This document shows positions 18,890 through 26,708 of a DNA stretch of 47,570 nucleotides, piece by piece (within the stretch, counting starts at the first letter, position 1; every line of letters starts with the position of its first letter). The DNA is from a virus. The translations under genes were made by a program, and so were the position numbers. The notes below the pieces were generated by a model. It had not been told where the DNA came from. It ran no database searches and saw only the letters and a program-made list of their open reading frames with translations. The stretch spans positions 35,067 to 82,636 of IMG/VR virus record IMGVR_UViG_3300029448_004129; one strand, given 5' to 3'.

Positions 18890-21800
18890 CTAACTAAATG
18901 TTGTTTTTATCTGACATGGTATAGCAAAATTCGTCTTTATGTTTGGAGAATTGTTAAACTCCGCAAATTGTGGCGCATTACCATCTAAATCTGAGTTACC
19001 AGTTCCAAACAACTTAATATTATTTAGTACGGCATATGTGATACCACTATCCATATCCCGTAATCCTAATTCTTGTTTGATATCACCACCATCCTCTAAT
19101 AGTAGTCCATCTTTCTCGTCTGCCGCAGTATTCAATATTATCCTATCAGGTGTATGATCGAATGCCGTAGTGGCAAAATTGTTTATTGATTTCAAACTCG
19201 CACCAGAGTAGATACCAACCCCCCTCGTTGCCAACTCATCTGTCCTCAATGTTATGTCATTGTCTTGGGCAATTTTTAATTTAATCTCTTGTTTTAGATC
19301 CACGGCACGTGTACTTGCGGTGAACGAAGCGTCTGCCTCAATTCCAAGATGTGGATTTGTACGTTTGGTAGATCCATCTGTAGTCGTACCTAATCTTCTA
19401 CCAATCTTCTCATCAAAGATAACTGTTAAGATTTCTATTACCTCATCTGATTCCGTTAGACCAGAAAGTCTAGTGAACCCAGTCTTCATTCTATTATTAA
19501 CTCTATTAACAATATTAACTTCACCACCAAAGTAGAACCCTGCAGGGTGTATTGCAGATTTTAAGTAATCTCTCCAGTTGGTAATACTCTCACCAACTTT
19601 TATGATGTATGAATAATCTTGGTAATATAAACTATCTTGTATCTTCTTTGTATTCTCAGAAACGAACCCATCAACACCCGAAAATGCACCATCTGTTTCT
19701 ATTGCTGTGCCTACAGTAGAAGACATTATCGCTCTGTCAGCATTAACTATTTCTGACGTTACACCTGATGTGCCACCAGTCAAAGTTGTTTGTGCTTCAA
19801 AAGTTCCACTAACGTTTGTAACTGTTAGTATGTTCGTCAATGCACTAAAGGATTCTACCGTGGCAGTTGACGCCGTAGTATCTTCATTTTGTAACCTACT
19901 ATCATCAGATCCATTGTGTGTAACGATTATCATATTGGACTCTGTGGATTCTTCGTAGATGGTATGTACTAATCTATTATTACCTTCACTATCTTCCGTG
20001 ATGATACCATTTAGTTCTTCACCATCAAATACAGGATCAGTTACAAGTTCCTCGAAAGCAATTGCCTCGCCTTCTTCCGTTAGTATATCACCTTCTTCAC
20101 TATCCAATCTCAATACTGCCTGTCTGTTATTTTCTAACAACACTTTAAAGTCTAATGGTGTGAACGGTTCAAATATTACATTGTCCTCTTTTGTTGCCGT
20201 AACAGTTTCACCTGTTAGATATGTGCCTGACAATGTGTCAACTTGCATATGTAACTTAGGACTAATCGTAGGTGTTTCTTCGTATCTAAATCCATGGTCA
20301 ATAGGATTGACACTCAATGCCTTACCAATACTATCTGATATAGGAAATACAGTTGCACTCGAACCACCCGTAGATGAAATTGTTGCTGTTGGTAACGATA
20401 GATAACCCGCACCACTATTTGTTACTTTTATTTTTGTTACATCATTTGTGCCTGAGTTAGTTTGTGCTTCCATTACAAGTTGGTCACCTGTGCCTTGTTC
20501 TAATAGTAAGATACCATTATCAATATCATCTTGCTCAACTAAGAAACCACCGTTGACTACAGCAACCTCACCTGCGAACCCAGAACCATCTGTCGGGTTT
20601 GTTACAGATAAAGCGTCACCCTCAGCGTAACCACTACCACCACTTTCTACTCTTACACTATCAACGGAACCATAAACAGTTGCGTCAATCTGTCCACTAA
20701 AGTTTGAACCACCAACTTGTTGGTCTACCAAAACGGACTCACCAACTGTGTAATATCTACCAGGTTCACTCACCGTCACATCATCAACAATACTTTCTAC
20801 CCTACATGTAATTAAACTATCTGGATCATTGTTAGGCACACCTGTAAATTCAACTGAGGTCTGTGTCAGTATTTCATCACCACTATCATCTTCATTTAAA
20901 ATATTATCACCTGCGTCTGTAGATGAACCATCTGTGCCGTCTAATAAAACTTTACTACCATCATTCGTAACAAAACTACCAGAGACAGAACCTTTATTGA
21001 TGACAAGTGTTGCCACATTTTGTTGAATACCACCTACAAGTATTGTTGCAACTGTAACATCTTCTACAATCGCTGTCGCTATGTTTACGTTTGGGTTACC
21101 TACAATATTTGCCTGAGTAATTGTTTGACCTTTTAGTTTAGTCATATCACCATCAGTAGGCGATACTAAAGTTGCTTTTAATATTTCTGTGGTATTAAAC
21201 TTACCATCTGATACTCGCAACATATCAACTGTTGGATAATATATCTCAGGTGTCTCATTAAACAATGCACGGAAAAATATTTCATTTGCTTTCTTCGTAC
21301 CCTTACGTTTATACAAAGATAAAATATTTTTTGTGAGTTGTCTCTTATCTAAACCAGACGTAAGTGTATTTGGTATGGTCTGTAAAAATGTATTTCTAAA
21401 TTGAACAAAGAAATCATCTAACGTATCATTAACATCAGCATATTCTAAAAGTTGCGTTAGTGTTTCATTTGGATTAGCACGGTACTTATTAATAATACCT
21501 TGAGCACCAGATGTGCTACCTGTAATAGTTTCACCAGTTATAAATTTTGAGTTAGCGTCTATATAAAGTTTTAAGTTGTCTGTATCTTCAGCAAGTATTA
21601 CGGAAGTCTCACCAGAAGTTTGTCCTGTGATTGTCTCACCCTTTGTGAACTCACCAACGCTTGTTTGTTCGTTAAGTATGTAATCACCAGAGTTTGATGA
21701 ACTATCGTCTGTCCCATCTAATGCAAGAAAACCTTCAGTAGCAGTTTCTAGTAATATCTGGTCACTTGCTGTTACACTCGTTAAAGATATCTGGGCAGAA

Positions 21801-21916
21801 TCCATGAACACATAATATTGCTTAATAAATTCCACCAAGAGTGGATTATTTGCCTGTATGTGTTGGGGTAATTGTCTGTTAACTAACGGACTTAATTTCT
21901 TGTTAAACTTTGCCAT
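18890..21916 (-). CDS. Large baseplate wedge protein, gp7-like by position (1008 aa)
   Basis: The N-terminus (KKLSPLVNRQLPQHIQANNP, then LVEFIKQYYVFMDS) is known to me from large structural proteins of marine T4-like phages. Position between gp6 and gp8 and length (T4 gp7 has 1032 residues) suggest the gp7 wedge initiator. The body contains repeated GETITGQTSG / GETITGSTSGAQG motifs and several acidic LLEDG or LTEEG segments (ILTEEGEAIAFEEL). Near residue 760 is DYSYIIKVGESITNWRDYLK, which is also typical. I see no direct sequence match to T4 gp7, so the assignment rests on order and size. Confidence 0.65.
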   Translation of the reverse strand: MAKFNKKLSPLVNRQLPQHIQANNPLLVEFIKQYYVFMDSAQISLTSVTASDQILLETATEGFLALDGTDDSSSNSGDYILNEQTSVGEFTKGETITGQTSGETSVILAEDTDNLKLYIDANSKFITGETITGSTSGAQGIINKYRANPNETLTQLLEYADVNDTLDDFFVQFRNTFLQTIPNTLTSGLDKRQLTKNILSLYKRKGTKKANEIFFRALFNETPEIYYPTVDMLRVSDGKFNTTEILKATLVSPTDGDMTKLKGQTITQANIVGNPNVNIATAIVEDVTVATILVGGIQQNVATLVINKGSVSGSFVTNDGSKVLLDGTDGSSTDAGDNILNEDDSGDEILTQTSVEFTGVPNNDPDSLITCRVESIVDDVTVSEPGRYYTVGESVLVDQQVGGSNFSGQIDATVYGSVDSVRVESGGSGYAEGDALSVTNPTDGSGFAGEVAVVNGGFLVEQDDIDNGILLLEQGTGDQLVMEAQTNSGTNDVTKIKVTNSGAGYLSLPTATISSTGGSSATVFPISDSIGKALSVNPIDHGFRYEETPTISPKLHMQVDTLSGTYLTGETVTATKEDNVIFEPFTPLDFKVLLENNRQAVLRLDSEEGDILTEEGEAIAFEELVTDPVFDGEELNGIITEDSEGNNRLVHTIYEESTESNMIIVTHNGSDDSRLQNEDTTASTATVESFSALTNILTVTNVSGTFEAQTTLTGGTSGVTSEIVNADRAIMSSTVGTAIETDGAFSGVDGFVSENTKKIQDSLYYQDYSYIIKVGESITNWRDYLKSAIHPAGFYFGGEVNIVNRVNNRMKTGFTRLSGLTESDEVIEILTVIFDEKIGRRLGTTTDGSTKRTNPHLGIEADASFTASTRAVDLKQEIKLKIAQDNDITLRTDELATRGVGIYSGASLKSINNFATTAFDHTPDRIILNTAADEKDGLLLEDGGDIKQELGLRDMDSGITYAVLNNIKLFGTGNSDLDGNAPQFAEFNNSPNIKTNFAIPCQIKTTFS

Positions 21917-21919
21917 AGA

Positions 21920-23767
21920 TTACGCATAACTTGTTGATGTTGTATAACCTATACCCGAAGTTGTATCAAAGTCATCTGCTGTTACAGTTGTTGTGGTATT
22001 TGTTTCGTCTATCTGTAACACTTGGTTACGTACGGGTTTCACATCTACTGAATTAGGTGTGATTGTTAAACGTATAGCAGTTGATGTAGCACCGTCAACA
22101 TTTGAAACCTCTGTAACAAATAAAGAATTTAAAACGATTGTACCAGTGGTGTAGTCAATAGTACCTTGAGTATTGTTTGTGTATGTTCTAACACCTGCCG
22201 CAAGATAATACAATCTTACGTTACCCTCTCCGTCTTCATCTAGGAAGTATTCGTTAGTTGTATCACCGTTTACTTTGAAACCAGATGATACAAGAATACC
22301 ACCAGCACTTGAATTGTGTCCACTGTGTGGGTTATAAAATGCGTTGTTGAAACCTATTGTGTAAGTTGTTGTAGATGTTGTTGTTGCCGTAAATGATTTA
22401 TGTAATTTAACAGTGGTGATATTTGATAATATCGCCGTATCAACTTTGTTAACTGTTTCGATAAATTTACTGTGTCTAAACATTTGGTCGAACTGTTGTA
22501 AATTATTATCATTGAAATTTGTAATCGTTGATTGAACTAATGACTTAATACTGTCCGCAGTTTTTGTTGTTGCCTTCTGGTCATACTTAACATTAATATT
22601 TAATTGTAAGAAAGTAGTTTCGACATCTTCGATTATAGGTGTGATACTCGCAACGTTGAAATCTTTTAGTTGAGTAATGATATCTGTTTTGTTACTAGCA
22701 GTTAATGTCGTGCCAGTTTTAGGACTAATAGAAATATAAACTCTACCATATACAGGTGTTGAGTTATCCTCACCGCCCCATACTTGAACTGACTTTGCAT
22801 TTGGAAAAATTGTTTTTACTCTTGCTTCGTAATCTTTTGTTGTTACGGCACGGTTCTGACTTGCAAATTGTTTTGGTGCATTGAAACGAATACTATCTGC
22901 TGTCTCAGGTAAAGAACCACCACCACTGTTACTTGCGGTAGTTACTGTTGCACTTGAACTGCCTGCGATGTTACCGGATAAACTAAATGAGGTTGCCCCA
23001 TTACTATCAACACCACTTGTCACTATGTAAGATAGTGTCACAATGTTACCTGTCGATAATGCCTTACCTAATACACCGTCACCAAATATAACCTCGTACT
23101 GTTCGTCCTCTGCACCCTCTAAAAAATAAACTGTAGAGGTTGAAGATACGTCCGCTAAGTCAGTTGACTTTGTGTAAGTAGCAGTTGTAGAATCCGTAGA
23201 ACTGTTTTGAACTGAAACTTTTAAAGTGGTTGTGTCCGCATTTTTATTTCTGATTAAAAATCTTTGGTCAGCGTTTGTAGTGTCAACCGTAAATTTATTT
23301 TCAACTAAGGTGCCTTCGTAAACTGGTAATTCTGAAAAAGTGTAAACACCTGAAACTGGTGAGATTGTTGTATCATCTTTTACAATATAGTTATAAGATA
23401 CACTATCAACTGTGGTTGTAAATGTTGTGCCTCTAGTTGCCGTTGCACTCGAACCTGATAAACCAGAAACGACTACGTTTAATTTTGCAAGAGGTGATGT
23501 TGCACTTCTAGGTGTGTACCCAACGTGTTTGGCATGAGAGACAATACTGTTTCTTAAATCAGCACTATCTAAAAACATTTCGTTTGCTAGTACGTTGGCA
23601 TAGACCGCGTTGTAGTGTGTGTTGTATGCCAGAACATCTAGTAGAGTTGAGATTGTCGAACCCTCAAAATCATAGTCAGCGAATTGATCCTGTTGTCTCA
23701 GGAATGTTTTCATATTATCTTTGATTGTATCAAAGTCTAGGTCCGTTACGGATAATCTTTTTGCCAT
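21920..23767 (-). CDS. 6: Baseplate wedge protein gp6 (615 aa)
   Basis: This is the main ring-forming wedge protein of the T4-type baseplate (gpJ family). The N-terminus MAKRLSVTDLDFDTIKDNMK followed by DYDFEGSTISTLLDVLAYNT is diagnostic. NAKSVQVWGGEDN and GRVYISISPKTGT lie in the conserved core near residue 330-355. T4 gp6 has 660 residues, close to this. It follows gp25 by one base and precedes the gp7-like gene by three, so the three genes are one operon. Confidence 0.9.
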   Translation of the reverse strand: MAKRLSVTDLDFDTIKDNMKTFLRQQDQFADYDFEGSTISTLLDVLAYNTHYNAVYANVLANEMFLDSADLRNSIVSHAKHVGYTPRSATSPLAKLNVVVSGLSGSSATATRGTTFTTTVDSVSYNYIVKDDTTISPVSGVYTFSELPVYEGTLVENKFTVDTTNADQRFLIRNKNADTTTLKVSVQNSSTDSTTATYTKSTDLADVSSTSTVYFLEGAEDEQYEVIFGDGVLGKALSTGNIVTLSYIVTSGVDSNGATSFSLSGNIAGSSSATVTTASNSGGGSLPETADSIRFNAPKQFASQNRAVTTKDYEARVKTIFPNAKSVQVWGGEDNSTPVYGRVYISISPKTGTTLTASNKTDIITQLKDFNVASITPIIEDVETTFLQLNINVKYDQKATTKTADSIKSLVQSTITNFNDNNLQQFDQMFRHSKFIETVNKVDTAILSNITTVKLHKSFTATTTSTTTYTIGFNNAFYNPHSGHNSSAGGILVSSGFKVNGDTTNEYFLDEDGEGNVRLYYLAAGVRTYTNNTQGTIDYTTGTIVLNSLFVTEVSNVDGATSTAIRLTITPNSVDVKPVRNQVLQIDETNTTTTVTADDFDTTSGIGYTTSTSYA

Positions 23768-23768
23768 C

Positions 23769-24212
23769 TTATCTACTTCTTTCTAACATTGTTGTTAACT
23801 CTATTAACTCACCTGGTACATTCACTACATAAAAACTTATTGTTACTTCGTAGGCATTTCGATCTGGTTGTGACGAAGCGATAACTGATACAAGACGGGC
23901 ACGTGGTTCAAAGTTTTCTATGACCTCTGCTATCGTTCTTTGTAGAACGTTGGCAGTAATAGGGTTCATAGGTTCAAACAATAGTGCCGTAACGTTTGAT
24001 CCAATCTCTGGGTGAAACGGTCTCTCATAATGATTTGTAAGAATAAGATTCCTTACAGATTGTTTGACCGCGTCAACGTCTTTCTTTACAATCAAGTCTT
24101 TAGTTGCCACATTCCTTTCGAATGATAGTCCTAAATCACTATAGATCCTAGTTGACCTTGAACTTGCGTTGGTCCCGCTTGCGTCTCTATATCCTGATTG
24201 AAGTATTGCCAT
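23769..24212 (-). CDS. 25: Baseplate wedge protein gp25, lysozyme-like fold (147 aa)
   Basis: gp25 starts sheath assembly at the inner baseplate. The conserved segments are TKDLIVKKDVDAVKQSVRNL, ERPFHPEIGSNV, which holds the family's EIG motif, and VIENFEPRARLVSV. The length matches T4 gp25 (132) and other family members. The ATG has no ribosome site and lies 6 bases after GATAAATA, suggesting a leaderless transcript. PAAR lies upstream and gp6 downstream, a cluster also seen in many contractile systems. Confidence 0.92.
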   Translation of the reverse strand: MAILQSGYRDASGTNASSRSTRIYSDLGLSFERNVATKDLIVKKDVDAVKQSVRNLILTNHYERPFHPEIGSNVTALLFEPMNPITANVLQRTIAEVIENFEPRARLVSVIASSQPDRNAYEVTISFYVVNVPGELIELTTMLERSR

Positions 24213-24218
24213 GATAAC

Positions 24219-24226
24219 TATTTATC
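24219..24226 (-). promoter_or_regulatory. Late promoter abutting start codon (GATAAATA)
   Basis: GATAAATAGTTATC is followed immediately by the gp25 ATG, a gap of 6 bases with no ribosome site. Confidence 0.65.
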
Positions 24227-24229
24227 AAG

Positions 24230-24490
24230 TTACCCAGCAAAAACGTCTGTACTCCCCGAACTTCTTGCATGAGCGCAGGTATCAGCGTCACCTACTCTAT
24301 TGACTGGTTTGCCATTTGCATTGACACTACCACTACCGTTTGCGGTTTTAACTCCAGTATGACTTGGTGGGTGTGCCGAGACACTATCACCATCTACGGA
24401 GATAGGTTTGCCATTCACATTGACATTACGAGAAGAACTAACAATTCCACCACCAGTATTGCTGTCACCGTTTCTATGAACACCTGGCAT
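24230..24490 (-). CDS. PAAR-type spike-tip protein (86 aa)
   Basis: PAAR proteins form the sharp metal-bound cone on the central spike. Visible are MPGVHRNGDSNTGG at the start, the repeated VNGKPI / VNANGKPVNRVGD turns, and the PPSHTG and DTCAHAR segments carrying the His and Cys expected for the metal site. It directly precedes gp25. Its ATG overlaps the stop of the upstream 44-residue gene by one base (TAATG), so it is translationally coupled. Confidence 0.88.
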   Translation of the reverse strand: MPGVHRNGDSNTGGGIVSSSRNVNVNGKPISVDGDSVSAHPPSHTGVKTANGSGSVNANGKPVNRVGDADTCAHARSSGSTDVFAG

Positions 24491-24624
24491 TACCCTTGAC
24501 CACGACTTCGTGTATGTTGTCTTCTCTTATGTTTGTTCTTTGGTTTCGACCTACAACTGTTTCCAATAGATGTTCGTTTCTTTGGACCCTGTCTATAAGT
24601 TACTACGTTAATACCTCTTGCCAT
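24490..24624 (-). CDS. Small Arg/Lys-rich conserved protein (44 aa)
   Basis: The ORF reads MARGINVVTYRQGPKKRTSI, then a short GNSCRSKPKN segment, and ends KRRQHTRSRGQG. I know a very similar 40-50-residue basic protein at this locus in marine T4-like phages; its function is not known to me. It lies two bases after the Cys-rich ORF and overlaps the PAAR start, so it is part of the same coupled unit. Its charge suggests binding to nucleic acid or to an acidic protein. Confidence 0.7.
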   Translation of the reverse strand: MARGINVVTYRQGPKKRTSIGNSCRSKPKNKHKRRQHTRSRGQG

Positions 24625-24626
24625 GT

Positions 24627-24722
24627 CTATACCTCATGTTCACAATTAGCGCACTCGCAAGATTGACAAGACCCACCACTACTACAGTGGCACCCATGTC
24701 CACAATTCTTACATGTACCCAT
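24627..24722 (-). CDS. Cys-rich metallothionein-like micropeptide (31 aa)
   Basis: This short ORF (MGTCKNCGHGCHCSSGGSCQ, then SCECANCEHEV) has 8 Cys at residues 4, 7, 11, 13, 19, 22, 24 and 27, plus His 9, 12 and 29. The CxxC and CxC spacing is that of a zinc or other metal binder. It is framed by coupled genes: it begins one base after the stop of the 58-residue ORF and ends two bases before the next ATG. It is too short to judge by coding statistics, but the dense Cys/His pattern and tight packing support a real gene. It may supply metal to the adjacent PAAR tip (inference). Confidence 0.7.
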   Translation of the reverse strand: MGTCKNCGHGCHCSSGGSCQSCECANCEHEV

Positions 24723-24723
24723 G

Positions 24724-24900
24724 TTACTTTTCCTTTTTCTTAGTAGCCTTCTTTTTCTTTTTGACTACTTTCTTTTTCTTCTTCTTCTTTACAATCTTTG
24801 GTTCATCTTTGTCGCCAAAGTGTTCTGCCAAATTCTTCTTTCTCTTATTTGGCATCCACAAACTATCTGTCATTGTCCACAATTTATCTAAAAATCCCAT
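24724..24900 (-). CDS. Small protein with a Lys-rich tail (58 aa)
   Basis: The N-terminus MGFLDKLWTMTDSLWMPNKR is hydrophobic and aromatic, and the C-terminal third is almost all lysine. GGAG lies 6 bases before the ATG. It is the first gene of the PAAR-gp25-gp6 operon, about 115 bases downstream of a TATAAATA late promoter at 25016-25023. A DNA- or RNA-binding role is possible from charge alone; the family is not recognised. Confidence 0.65.
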   Translation of the reverse strand: MGFLDKLWTMTDSLWMPNKRKKNLAEHFGDKDEPKIVKKKKKKKVVKKKKKATKKKEK

Positions 24901-24970
24901 AAAATCTCCACTTGTTGCAAAAATACAACACTTTTTATTTGTTCAATATTACTAAGTCATTGAAAAATAA

Positions 24971-24993
24971 CACTTTTAATTTAAAGAAAAGTG
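24971..24993. other. Inverted repeat in divergent control region
   Basis: CACTTTT and AAAAGTG form a 7-base stem around a 9-base loop, followed on the plus strand by a T-rich run. It could be a weak terminator or an operator between the two divergent units; the sequence does not decide. Confidence 0.3.
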
Positions 24994-25003
24994 TATTTTT
25001 TAT

Positions 25004-25032
25004 TTGACATTCTATTATTTATAGTATATAGT
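25004..25032 (+). promoter_or_regulatory. Sigma70-type promoter facing right
   Basis: A perfect TTGACA at 25004-25009 and TATAGT at 25027-25032 with a 17-base spacer lie about 30 bases before the ATG at 25063. This looks like an early, host-polymerase promoter for the plus-strand small genes. Confidence 0.65.
25016..25023 (-). promoter_or_regulatory. Late promoter facing left (TATAAATA)
   Basis: Exact TATAAATA on the minus strand, 115 bases before the 58-residue gene that opens the PAAR operon. It lies inside the spacer of the rightward sigma70-type promoter. Confidence 0.6.
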
Positions 25033-25062
25033 ATACCTATAATAACAAAGAAAGATTACATT

Positions 25063-25239
25063 ATGAATATTACTGAACTTGAAAACAATATGACTAAACC
25101 CAACTTATTCCGTTTCTATGCGTCACTAAAGACTTCTAGTGAAAGACTAGAATTTATTGAAATTATGAAAAACTTTTACCCTACTATCTTTGGCATTAAT
25201 TGGACTAATGTTGAAGAAAACGTAATGAACGAAGCCTAA
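25063..25239 (+). CDS. Small hypothetical protein (58 aa)
   Basis: Not recognised. I start it at ATG 25063 (MNITELENNMTKPNLFRFYA) and not at the in-frame ATG at 24991, because the upstream stretch contains the promoter. There is only a weak AAAGAAAG purine run before it. It is the first gene after the sigma70-type promoter, so probably early. It contains ERLEFIEIMKNFYPTIFGIN. Small early phage proteins often block host functions, but no target can be named. Confidence 0.6.
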   Translation: MNITELENNMTKPNLFRFYASLKTSSERLEFIEIMKNFYPTIFGINWTNVEENVMNEA

Positions 25240-25261
25240 CCCTAAACGAAAGGATTATATT

Positions 25262-25519
25262 ATGAAACAGAAAACAACTCAAAACAACTTATTAAAATAT
25301 ATCAATACTCCATATGATGGACAAGATTATGAGACTGCTGCTAACCTTATTGGTGGTAACCAGTTCGAGGCGGCTGCTAGTTTTATCGAAATGTTAGATA
25401 GTCTACCAAGAGATACAATGAAAACTATTATTGCTAAATCTTGTAAAACAATCTTTATCGAAATGTTTGATTGTGACCCATCTTTATACGCGGACGAACT
25501 AGGATTTTTTAACGCATAA
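25262..25519 (+). CDS. Small acidic hypothetical protein (85 aa)
   Basis: Not recognised. It contains NLLKYINTPYDGQDYETAAN and ends DPSLYADELGFFNA. The leader ACGAAAGGATTATATT before ATG is almost the same as that before the next gene (ACGAAAGGACTATATT). This indicates a shared translation-initiation design or a recent duplication of leaders. No signal peptide or membrane segment is visible. Confidence 0.6.
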   Translation: MKQKTTQNNLLKYINTPYDGQDYETAANLIGGNQFEAAASFIEMLDSLPRDTMKTIIAKSCKTIFIEMFDCDPSLYADELGFFNA

Positions 25520-25541
25520 CAACTAACGAAAGGACTATATT

Positions 25542-25817
25542 ATGAAACTTGAATTTAACAACCTACCCGATATACTAGAATTTATCAAAGACCCAGAGAA
25601 TAAGGATTCTCTGTTCCTATTAGAGTGTGCTATTAGAGACGCCAAGTCTAACTCTAAATCTTCTTTCAAAGTTGGCGACCATGTTATCTTTGGTAGACCA
25701 AACGGTCGTAAGAGACCTGGTGTCATCTTAACAATTAATCCTAAGAAGGCTCTGATTAGAGATACTAACTTAGGTGGTAAATGGAGAGTACCCTACTCTC
25801 TAGTGGAGGCAGCGTAA
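25542..25817 (+). CDS. Small protein with SH3/KOW-like end (91 aa)
   Basis: The C-terminal half (FKVGDHVIFGRPNGRKRPGV, ILTINPKKALIRD) has the look of a small beta-barrel RNA- or protein-binding domain: V-G-D-x-V-x-F-G-R, then G-V-I-L, then K-A-L-I-R. The N-terminal half is helical and acidic (PDILEFIKDPENKDSLFLLE). Its stop overlaps the next ATG by one base. Identity unknown; the domain call is from pattern only. Confidence 0.6.
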   Translation: MKLEFNNLPDILEFIKDPENKDSLFLLECAIRDAKSNSKSSFKVGDHVIFGRPNGRKRPGVILTINPKKALIRDTNLGGKWRVPYSLVEAA

Positions 25818-26062
25818 TGAAAAAAATGTTATACGATTTTATGTTTGATAATCAGATACCTTTCACTTACCCACCGTATAGTGAAATGTCATTGATGAAA
25901 AAAATTGATATCAAGTATCTGAAATTTGTTAAAGAGTTTATCAAAAAGAATAAACTACAATTGAGAGTTAGGTATCGTGGATCATCTACGGATAATTATA
26001 GACGTAACCCAAGTTATGTCTTAATGAATAATGCTCAAACTTTTGCCTTATATGAAAGGTAA
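25817..26062 (+). CDS. Small basic hypothetical protein (81 aa)
   Basis: I choose the ATG at 25817 (MKKMLYDFMFDNQIPFTYPP), which overlaps the previous stop as TAATG and has GGAGG upstream. A longer reading starting at 25781 would lie inside the previous gene. The protein is Lys- and Tyr-rich with FVKEFIKKNKLQLRVRYRGS. No family recognised. Confidence 0.6.
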   Translation: MKKMLYDFMFDNQIPFTYPPYSEMSLMKKIDIKYLKFVKEFIKKNKLQLRVRYRGSSTDNYRRNPSYVLMNNAQTFALYER

Positions 26063-26192
26063 TATATTTTGGATTATATTATTTGTAGCGGCACTATTAG
26101 TGCCGTTTGTTATTGGTCAATACCTTGACGGTGAACTATTTACTTTAGATTTAAAATTTGAAACTGAAAGATGGAAGTGTAGATTATGTTAG
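26052..26192 (+). CDS. Tiny membrane protein (46 aa)
   Basis: The ORF starts inside the end of the previous gene: MKGNIFWIILFVAALLVPFV (one transmembrane helix), a short IGQYLDGELFTLDLKFE segment and a CRLC end. Tight overlap with both neighbours supports it. The C-terminal CxxC could bind metal. Function unknown. Confidence 0.5.
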   Translation: MKGNIFWIILFVAALLVPFVIGQYLDGELFTLDLKFETERWKCRLC

Positions 26193-26329
26193 AAAAAATT
26201 TTGAAGTGTAAGATGAAGTATGATAAACTTGCCATGAGAGAACCAAGGAATGGTCGACAAGTGTATGACCGTATCGTCTGGGAAAGACTTCGAAAAATCT
26301 TAATTCAACGATACGGTCGTTTTGATTAA
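26186..26329 (+). CDS. Small basic protein (47 aa)
   Basis: MLEKILKCKMKYDKLAMREP, then the RNGRQVYDRIVWERLRKILI segment and a basic end (QRYGRFD). It overlaps the preceding ORF by seven bases and its stop overlaps the stop of the convergent gene at 26326. Not recognised. Confidence 0.5.
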   Translation: MLEKILKCKMKYDKLAMREPRNGRQVYDRIVWERLRKILIQRYGRFD

Positions 26330-26517
26330 CCTGAGACGTCCTCAGTTGGAACTGGGATCTCTATTTCAGGTTCGCTCTCAAAAGTAATCTTTGGTACTGG
26401 TACCTCGTCAATCATCTTCGCAGCCTCTTCACCATATTGGTGACCAAGCCAGAAAGCAAATATAACTACCACTACATAGAAAAATTTTTTCCAGCGATTT
26501 TTTGTTATGTCTCTCAT
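26326..26517 (-). CDS. Single-pass membrane protein (63 aa)
   Basis: Basic N-terminus (MRDITKNRWKK), a hydrophobic helix (FFYVVVVIFAFWLGHQYG) and an acidic Pro-rich tail (VPVPKITFESEPEIEIPVP). The topology is probably a cytoplasmic start with the tail outside. It overlaps the end of the convergent plus-strand unit by four bases. A spanin or host-envelope role is possible, but no motif proves it. Confidence 0.55.
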   Translation of the reverse strand: MRDITKNRWKKFFYVVVVIFAFWLGHQYGEEAAKMIDEVPVPKITFESEPEIEIPVPTEDVSG

Positions 26518-26526
26518 TATGGTTTC

Positions 26527-26685
26527 CTATGCTTTATGTCTCTGCCATAAGTTGACAGCGATCCATGCTATAAGACCCCATTTGATTACTGCCATTACTG
26601 GTAGTATGCCTGTGAAGATACAAACTGCTAATAGTATTAGTCCGTAATCTTTCCATGCGCTTAAATCTTTGAGCCATTTATCCAT
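26527..26685 (-). CDS. Small membrane protein (52 aa)
   Basis: MDKWLKDLSAWKDYGLILLA followed by a hydrophobic stretch (CIFTGILPVMAVIKWGLIAW), ending NLWQRHKA. One or two membrane passes are likely. It lies between the porin and the previous small membrane gene, so three envelope-associated genes stand together. The size would fit a holin or antiholin, but no family match can be made by eye. Confidence 0.5.
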   Translation of the reverse strand: MDKWLKDLSAWKDYGLILLAVCIFTGILPVMAVIKWGLIAWIAVNLWQRHKA

Positions 26686-26708
26686 TTTTTTTCTCCTTGT
26701 TTAATTGT

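Noticed and set aside
24991-25062. Longer N-terminus for the first plus-strand gene
   Set aside because: The in-frame extension lies over the promoter elements and has no ribosome site.
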